From Siphonodentalium dalli (lineage: Eukaryota; Mollusca; Scaphopoda; Gadilida; Siphonodentaliidae), in the NCBI GenBank assembly GCA_032622095.1, contig CP136065.1, positions 114,185,195 through 114,249,194 of the forward strand: a DNA stretch of 64,000 bases, in the 5' to 3' direction. Below the pieces are notes generated by a model that saw nothing but the letters and a program-made list of their open reading frames with translations, was not told the origin of the DNA and did not search any database. Below, in pieces: positions 57,290-64,000 of this stretch. The number at the start of each line of letters is the position of its first letter. The stretch's first letter is position 1. A program made the translations under genes and the position numbers.

Positions 57290-57760
57290 ATTTTTAACGC
57301 ATATATAGATACACGTATACAGGAGTCAACATCATCCTTTTAAAATATGTTAAAGTTCCAATATCAACAACGAAATCTGGCAAAATCACTACTCTTTGAC
57401 AGAAGTATTTTCCTATATCTTCCATCGTCCATTGTCGCAGTTGAAGCTTCTGACTGTGTACACTTGTATTACCATACAAATTACAATGCACTCAGAAAAA
57501 AGTTTCTGTTTTAACATTGTAATTCAATCTCACTTGTCTGTCTCTGTAGCTCAGGTTCCGTAATTATGGGACTAGTTTGGCGGCTCTTCGTTTAATGTTT
57601 TCCAGAGCGACGCACTGAGTAGTACGGGAGACTCGTTCGCCCCACATCTAAAAATAGATTTATATGTGTATGGACTGGTCCGAGTCGCTGTAATTTTGGA
57701 CATTGACACTATAGGTATGAATGCATACATTCCAGTGTTTATCATCAGACGCAGTCTCGT
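57290..57760 (-). pseudogene. Decayed CR1-like LINE C-terminal fragment
   Basis: The minus strand encodes in one frame MWGERVSRTTQCVALENIKR and RAAKLVP.LRNLSYRDRQ (about 57650-57545) and in another GNTSVHSQKLQLRQWTMEDI with GKYFCQRVV and LPDFVVD (57470-57345). These are the same post-RT and C-terminal motifs as in the LINE at 29465-30400. Frames are broken between them. Confidence 0.75.
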
Positions 57761-58411
57761 CTATTACATCATATAATTGTCTCCACAATACCTGAAATAA
57801 TTTGACGCCATTACTCTTACATAAATAATAAAGAGCGTTTATTCTTTACTTCTCTATCCCGATGAAGTTATTGAGTATATGACACACGTGCATTATCGCG
57901 AATTATTGGAAGAATTATTGAGATGTTGTACTATTTTGAAAGCAGTCACGCTCAGACGAAGAGCGTGATGCGAAAATACTACCCCGAATGAACTGACATA
58001 TTCTATGGAACAAATTTTCAATTATATACACACACATAATCACACGCGTCAATAGGGTAACACTGTATAGGTCGAAAAAGAGTGACACCTTGGATAAATT
58101 GACCAAATGACTGCTATTATATCTGTTGACAGCTATGTGTGGTCCGACTCGTTCAATTAAGTTATCGATAGCTTGTCTGAACATCATTACTTGTTTAACG
58201 GGTTATGATCACGTAAGGTTGATAAGCTGTGTCATTGTTAGCATTAACGCGATAATTAGTTATCAAAAATATGCATACATAATACGTACATGTGATAAGA
58301 CACTCAATAATAGAAGTTACCTTTGTGTTGTTGTTATAACAACCTTACGTAATAACCACTTATCGACCTATTCATACTTACGCTCATATATAATCTTATA
58401 TAATGTTGCCT

Positions 58412-60705
58412 CATCTGTGCTAACTATTTTCGGGAGTTATGGTATACAAATATCTATGATTGCGTGTGTGATCACCTGTACATATTATCAGTTTATCGAG
58501 CTATTCATACTTACGCCAAAGTAAGTAATCTGTACATATTAAGCTTATTATCAGCTTATCACGTGATCAGTAAGTGTGCCAATCGGGTGTCCACATATGT
58601 CCACAATGTTTTATTTGCAATAATTGGACATTATACTCTCACGTAAATAACAAGGAGCCTTTATTTATTACCTCTCTATCACGATGAAGTTATTAAGCAT
58701 CGTGTAGCACTATTTCACCAAAGGTCACATGTTAGACGTGCACACGTATACATACGTAATATCAGACTAAACAAAGCTGTTGATATGTTTCTTTCATCTT
58801 TTATATGATGGCGCTATATGTTATATACTCGATAGACCTAGTTACCGCCTGTGCTCAATCGCACATAAGCGAAACAAACGCTCTTTATTTAAATAACAGG
58901 GAGGCTACTCTAACACTCTTAGTTTTTCCAACAAAATAGTTATCAAATTCGATCACCAATAGAACTGTCTGTGAAACAACGATGACTTATAACAATCTTT
59001 AACTTATTTATCGATCTATGCTAGAACATGGCCGCAACAAAATCATGACCATTACAAAAAACATTACCTTAACCTTACCATTACGCATGAATATAAATTT
59101 ACCATGCGTAAATATTGTCAGATTATCGTCTGATGAGCAAATCCGATGTTTACATTATACTTAATCTCAGGTATGACTAGAATTGTATCATGTGTGCACA
59201 TGACATCATTAGAAGGGGCAATACACTCAAGGAGTTAAAGTGACACGAAACAAGGGACGTGATGCAATATTGGTGTTTGAATATTAAAGGAACACAATGC
59301 ACTCATTTTGAATGATTGTTAACAATACAAGCGCAGTGGGTGAAAGTTAAAATGACACAGAACAATATTTAAAGTTCAAATTTTCGGGCTCTTAATGTAC
59401 CATTTATGTATCGTTTCTCGCTCTACAATCGCTCCTCCCCGCTTATAGATATATAACGAAAACGAGAATATCATGTTGATGAAGTTTATTGAAATTTAAT
59501 CGTCCGAATTGTCATCACTTTCGTCAAAAGTGTCATTTGTTTCGTCCATGAATTTTTCTAGCATCGGTTTGTACTTTAATATTGACATTTTCACTGCATC
59601 ACATTCTCCATAACCATTATTCAAATATTTGTCGACTTTATCCATGACTCTGTTGTGCAGAGTTCCATTGCGCAGCTGCAGATACGCAAATATTGTCCAA
59701 GCATAACCATTCATAAATTGCTTCATATCTTTACTTTTAAGGTCCTTGTAAGCTTATTCTTTTGCTTCTGTTTCTTTCGAACCATTTTCCTTATACGTGT
59801 CCACTTTATCACTCCATTCCTCATGTGTTTTATCTCTACTCTCATCACACAAACTTTTGAAGTATTCATCTTCATTCAATTTAATTTTCTTATTCTGACT
59901 ATCATCCGTGTCCTCAGTTAATTTTCGTTTTAACTTATTTTCTTGACACCAGTTTTTTACGTGTCTCTGAACATCATAATGATCTTCGAACAAAAGCCCG
60001 CAGTCATTACAAGGGTACGACATGTCTTCTCGAATGTCTATGTTTTGACGGTTCTTCTTATTAATTTCATCGAGCTCACCAGGTGGCCTTATGTCGTTAG
60101 TATAGTCATTATGTTGACCCTGGGGCACAATATAATTATATGCTATGCCCTTCTGTTGACCAGGGAGTTCTCTGTCATCGTATTTCATCGCATTCTGTTG
60201 ACCCTGGGTCTCAGTGTCTTTTGTATGTTTTTTCATCCCATTCTGTTCATCTGGGTGTTCTCTGTCTTTTTGGAGATTATATTTCATGCCATTCCATTCA
60301 CCCATATGTTGGTTCGTGTCCTCTTTTAGTACATTCTGTCGCAGACGTAATGTGTCCGGTGTTGCGGCTTTTAAATCCACCAGTAGGTAACCGTACGGTT
60401 CACTCGTCGCTTCCGAAAACTCTCGAACCATACGCTGAGGACATTCAGGATACATCTGTCTTGATAATGTTGAAAATAATCCCTTGTCGATTGGGTGATT
60501 GAACAATACCAAATATTGACAATTTCGTCGTTGCGTTGGATCTTTGTTGTAGTAGAAATTCTGGTTCAAACTTGTCAAAGATAAGTTCAAATGGTGACTT
60601 CCTTCGGAATGCAAATCATTAACTCTCTGGTCTTTTGAGGAAGTTTGCATCAAGTCATCGAGTATAACTAGATTTTTATACCGGGGGTTGATAAGAGAAT
60701 CCAAG
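58412..60705 (-). repeat. Left arm of the large palindrome
   Basis: Inverted copy of 61688-64000. Reading outwards from the centre it carries the truncated ATPase gene, its AATAAA, then about 1 kb of non-coding DNA. A motif 'tatcacgatgaagttattaagcat' near 58677 has a direct relative at 57855, outside the arm. Confidence 0.9.
59496..60705 (-). pseudogene. Left copy of the ATPase gene, 5'-truncated
   Basis: The frame begins inside the ATPase, at the strand before the Walker B motif (LVILDDLMQ), so the C2H2 N-terminus and Walker A loop are absent. The first 12 residues of the 326-residue open frame come from unrelated spacer DNA. The rest matches the right copy with about seven amino-acid differences in some 390. 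The same in-frame TAA splits off the last 76-residue part (59726-59496). Lacking promoter and Walker A, it cannot encode an active ATPase. Confidence 0.85.
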
Positions 60706-61155
60706 ACTATATATAACGTCTGCCGGAGAAGCACTGTGTAGACGGGGAATCAACAGGTCTTGTCGGTAAGAGAGTCAGACGAGAAGTGAAGTCTCGGCTA
60801 TTAAAACATAGTAATGCGATAGCGAACATCAAACGAGTCTGCGCACGCATATCTGTCAAAGGATACAATAGCAGTCATTGGTCAATTTATCCACGGTGTC
60901 AGCTCAGTACACAATCGGCACGAAGCCGGAGGTCAACTCAGTACACAATCGATTTCATCATGTCACCAGGTTACACATATCTATATAATAGAGTGTTCAT
61001 ATTGAAATCACTCATAATTGCATTGACATTTGGATAGGTAGGTTGTATTGTAGCCAATGTGATAAATTTGTACCAGTACAAACAACACTAAGAGACGTTA
61101 TGAACGACAGCCTGAACTAGTTAACTAGTCCACCACGTTTCCCTTGTTTCTGTTC
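60706..61155. other. Spacer at the centre of the palindrome
   Basis: Non-repeated between the arms. It contains CTCAGTACACAATCG twice (about 60904 and 60938). A 45-bp block at about 60856-60900 ('cagtcattggtcaatttatccacggtgtca') matches, inverted, sequence at 58085-58130 lying outside the left arm. No other gene is recognised. Confidence 0.6.
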
Positions 61156-61195
61156 TATATAAATATAGGTGCATAGAAGAACGCTCGATTTCACT
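61156..61195 (+). promoter_or_regulatory. TATA box and initiator of the right ATPase gene
   Basis: TATATAAATA at 61156-61165 and an Inr-like TTCACT at 61190-61195, about 30 bp apart, 15-50 bp before the ATG at 61210. A polymerase II core promoter is the natural reading. Confidence 0.55.
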
Positions 61196-61209
61196 GATTA
61201 TATAGGAAA

Positions 61210-62897
61210 ATGAAGTATCAATGTGAAGAGTGCTTAAGTGTCTATGCTTGGCAAGATAGTTTGAAGCGTCATATCAAAGTTAAACACACGCCTTCAGAAC
61301 AACAACAACAACAACAACAGTATCATCAGCCACAACAACAACAACAACACCAACAACACCAACAACAACAACAACAACAACAGTATCATCAGCCACAACA
61401 ACAACAACAACAACAACAACAACAGCCACCAAGCGACATAACATCCTGCTTTGATGATCCAATGGCTAAGATTTTATTTTTAAGCATCCATTCACGGCAT
61501 GTGTAAGTGGACCGACATCTAGTGGGAAGACGTACTTCGTGAAAACCTTGCTACAAAAGTCTGCCTCAAAAATATCACCCGCACCTGACAGAATAATATG
61601 GTTTTATAAATATTGGCAGCCCCTATATGACGAAATAAAGTATACCGTCACCCCTCATGTCAACTTTATACGAGGAATACCAGCAAACTTGGATTCTCTT
61701 ATCAACCCCCGGTATAAAAATCTAGTTATACTCGATGACTTGATGCAAACTTCGTCAAAAGACCAGAGAGTTAATGATTTGCATTCCGAAGGAAGTCACC
61801 ATTTGAACTTATCTTTGATAAGTTTGAACCAGAATTTCTACTACAACAAAGATCCAACGCAACGACGAAATTGTCAATATTTGGTATTGTTCAATAACCC
61901 AATCGACAAGGGATTAATTTCAACATTATCAAGACAGATGTATCCTGAATGTCCTCAGCGTATGGTTCGAGAGTTTTCGGAAGCGACGAGTGAACCGTAC
62001 GGTTACCTACTGGTGGATTTAAAAGCCGCAATACCGGACACATTACGTCTGCGACAGAATGTACTAAAAGAGGACACGAACCAACATATGGGTGAATGGA
62101 ATGGCATGAAATATAATCTCCAAAATGACAGAGAACACCCAGATGAACAGAATGGGATGAAAAAACATACAAAAGACACTGAGACCCAGGGTCAACAGAA
62201 TGCGATGAAATACGATGACAGAGAACTCCCTGGTCAACAGAAGGGCATAGCATATAATTATATTGTGCCCCAGGGTCAACATAATGACTATACTAACGAC
62301 ATAAGGCCACCTGGTGAGCTCGATGAAATTAATAAGAAGAACCGTCAAAACATAGACATTCGAGAAGACATGTCGTACCCTTGTAATGACTGTGGGCTTT
62401 TGTTCGAAGATCATTATGATGTTCAGAGACACGTAAAAAACTGGTGTCAAGAAAATAAGTTAAAACGAAAATTAACTGAGGACACGGATGATAGTCAGAA
62501 GAAGAAAATTAAATTGAATGAAGATGAATACTTCAAAAGTTTGTGTGATGAGAGTAGAGATAAAACACATGAGGAATGGAGTGATAAAGTGGACACGTAT
62601 AAGGAAAATGGTTCGAAAGAAACAGAAGCAAAAGAATAAGCTTACAAGGACCTTAAAAGTAAAGATATGAAGCAATTTATGAATGGTTATGCTTGGACAA
62701 TATTTGCGTATCTGCAGCTGCGCAATGGAACTCTGCACAACAGAGTCATGGATAAAGTCGACAAATATTTGAATAATGGTTATGGAGAATGTGATGCAGT
62801 GAAAATGTCAATATTAAAGTACAAACCGATGCTAGAAAAATTCATGGACGAAACAAATGACACTTCTGACGAAAGTGATGACAATTCGGACGATTAA
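61210..62897 (+). pseudogene. C2H2 finger / packaging-type ATPase gene, right copy, two breaks
   Basis: Part 1 (61210-61506): a C2H2 finger, CEECLSVYAWQDSLKRHIKV with a further His, then a Gln-rich linker encoded by CAA repeats (61299-61428). Part 2, in the -1 frame relative to part 1 from about 61477, holds the Walker A loop GPTSSGKT (61509-61532), then IIWFYKYWQPLYDEI, Walker B LVILDDLM, a sensor-like SLNQN and YLVLFNNPIDKG. The order and wording match the FtsK/HerA DNA-packaging ATPase of Polinton/Maverick (adintovirus) elements. A second Cys/His finger (CNDCGLLFEDHYDVQRHVKN) and a basic/acidic tail follow. An in-frame TAA at 62637-62639 separates the last 76 residues. AATAAA lies at 62903-62908. 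The frame break near 61477 could be a 1-nt deletion or a -1 frameshift site. No capsid, polymerase or integrase gene is visible nearby. Confidence 0.75.
61299..61428 (+). repeat. CAA/CAG repeat encoding poly-Gln
   Basis: (CAA)n interrupted by 'cagtatcatcagccacaa' twice, so the array itself is a duplicated block. It links the N-terminal finger to the ATPase domain. Poly-Val frames on the opposite strand are artefacts. Confidence 0.9.
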
Positions 62898-64000
62898 ATT
62901 TCAATAAACTTCATCAACATGATATTCTCGTTTTCGTTATATATCTATAAGCGGGGAGGAGCGATTGTAGAGCGAGAAACGATACATAAATGGTACATTA
63001 AGAGCCCGAAAATTTGAACTTTAAATATTGTTCTGTGTCATTTTAACTTTCACCCACTGCGCTTGTATTGTTAACAATCATTCAAAATGAGTGCCGTGTG
63101 TCCCTTTAGAGTGCATTGTGTTCCTTTAATATTCAAACACCAATATTGCATCACGTCCATTGTTTCGTGTCACTTTAACTCCTTGAGTGTATTGCCCCTT
63201 CTAATGATGTCATGTGAACACATGATACAATTCTAGTCATACCTGAGATTAAGTATAATGTAAACATCGGATTTGCTCATCAGACGATAATCTGACAATA
63301 TTTACGCATGGTAAATTTATATTCATGCGTAATGGTAAGGTTAATGTAATGTTTTTTGTAATGGTCATGATTTTGTTGCGGCCATGTTCTAGCATAGATC
63401 GATAAATAAGTTAAAGATTGTTATAAGTCATCGTTGTTTCACAGACAGTTCTATTGGTGATCGAATTTGATAACTATTTTGTTGGAAAAACTAAGAGTGT
63501 TAGAGTAGCCTCCCTGTTATTTAAATAAAGAGCGTTTGTTTCGCTTATGTGCGATTGAGCACAGGCGGTAACTAGGTCTATCGAGTATATAACATATAGC
63601 GCCATCATATAAAAGATGAAAGAAACATATCAACAGCTTTGTTTAGTCTGATATTACGTATGTATACGTGTGCACGTCTAACGTGTGACCTTTGGTGAAA
63701 TAGTGCTACACGATGCTTAATAACTTCATCGTGATAGAGAGGTAATAAATAAAGGCTCCTTGTTATTTACGTGAGAGTATAATGTCCAATTATTGCAAAT
63801 AAAACATTGTGGACATATGTGGACACCCGATTGGCACACTTACTGATCACGTGATAAGCTGCTAATAAGCTTAATATGTACAGATACTTACTTTGGCGTA
63901 AGTATGAATAGCTCGATAAACTGATAATATGTACAGGTGATCACACACGCAATCATAGATATTTGTATACCATAACTCCCGAAAATAGTTAGCACAGATG
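61688..64000 (+). repeat. Right arm of the large palindrome (runs off the window)
   Basis: Inverted copy of 58412-60705. It includes the ATPase from just before Walker B, the C-terminal finger, the shared TAA, the polyadenylation signal and about 1.1 kb of non-coding sequence to the window end. Confidence 0.9.

Larger units (their letters stand above)
57800..64000. mobile_element. Palindromic element carrying two copies of a packaging-type ATPase gene
   Basis: Left arm 58412-60705 and right arm 61688-64000 are inverted copies: the window's last bases AGCACAGATG match the complement of 58412-58421, and CTTGGATTCTCTTATCAACC at 61688 matches the complement ending at 60705. The arms differ by a few percent at most. 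The 982-bp spacer holds the promoter and N-terminus of the right-hand gene. The element continues past 64000 and, on the left, probably to about 57.8 kb, where further related sequence occurs. It could be an endogenised Polinton/adintovirus-like element with very long inverted repeats, or an inverted duplication of a smaller element. Confidence 0.8.

Noticed and set aside
60140-62450. Open frames antisense to the ATPase gene in both palindrome arms
   Set aside because: Shadow frames opposite the conserved ATPase; duplicated only because the arms are duplicated.
1-64000. CRISPR array, rRNA, stand-alone tRNA genes
   Set aside because: No spacer-repeat pattern and no rRNA. The only tRNA-like sequence is the SINE head at 21009, which has no anticodon-arm structure I could support.

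Overview
This window is animal nuclear DNA, AT-rich and crowded with mobile elements. It has GT-AG introns, TATA/initiator promoters, LINE and tRNA-SINE remnants, hAT, piggyBac and PIF/Harbinger-type MITEs, and long tandem arrays. The repeat types and the YqaJ-style SWIM and MULE gene families suggest a marine lophotrochozoan, most likely a mollusc. That placement is inference.

Host genes. (1) The last three coding exons of UBL3, the prenylated membrane-anchored ubiquitin-fold protein, lie on the + strand (2827-2913, 5563-5640, 10619-10680) and end in a CAAX box, CVVL. The N-terminal exons must lie before position 1. (2) A probable small secreted-protein gene on + has a TATA/Inr promoter at 42001-42035 and a first exon encoding only Met-Lys (42068-42073). 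It joins in phase, across about 14 kb of repeat-filled intron, to an exon at 56253 that completes a signal peptide. (3) Inside that intron, on the minus strand, two exons (55210-55077 and 54301-about 54190) join in phase to make a SWIM zinc finger (CxC...CxH). (4) An unrecognised minus-strand exon candidate lies at 13476-13219.

Repeat landscape, left to right. Three hAT MITEs have 8-bp target duplications (51-1119, 8245-9371, 16531-17379). A palindromic TTAA-flanked (piggyBac-like) MITE family recurs five times. A degenerate array fills 5840-7370. A tRNA-SINE sits at 21009-21305. A 4.5-kb array of about 160-bp units with higher-order structure spans 21341-25909. A 28-bp minisatellite that flips orientation once spans 26447-28016. 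CR1/Jockey-like LINE pieces lie at 29465-30400, 47372-49700 and 57290-57760. A 54-bp inverted pair lies 4.6 kb apart at 32096/36703. There is a 405-bp direct duplication (36977/38356), a PIF/Harbinger-like element (44313-45686), a MULE transposase fragment (51378-51664) and a second, different LINE (51744-53900).

Right end. From about 57.8 kb to the window end lies a large imperfect palindrome with arms of at least 2.3 kb around a spacer of about 1 kb. Each arm carries the same gene: C2H2 fingers, a glutamine-rich linker and a packaging-type (FtsK/HerA, Polinton/adintovirus-like) ATPase. The right copy has a promoter and N-terminus; the left copy is 5'-truncated. Both copies share an in-frame stop near the C-terminus, and the right copy has a frame break just before the Walker A loop. 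This is the most unusual structure in the window.
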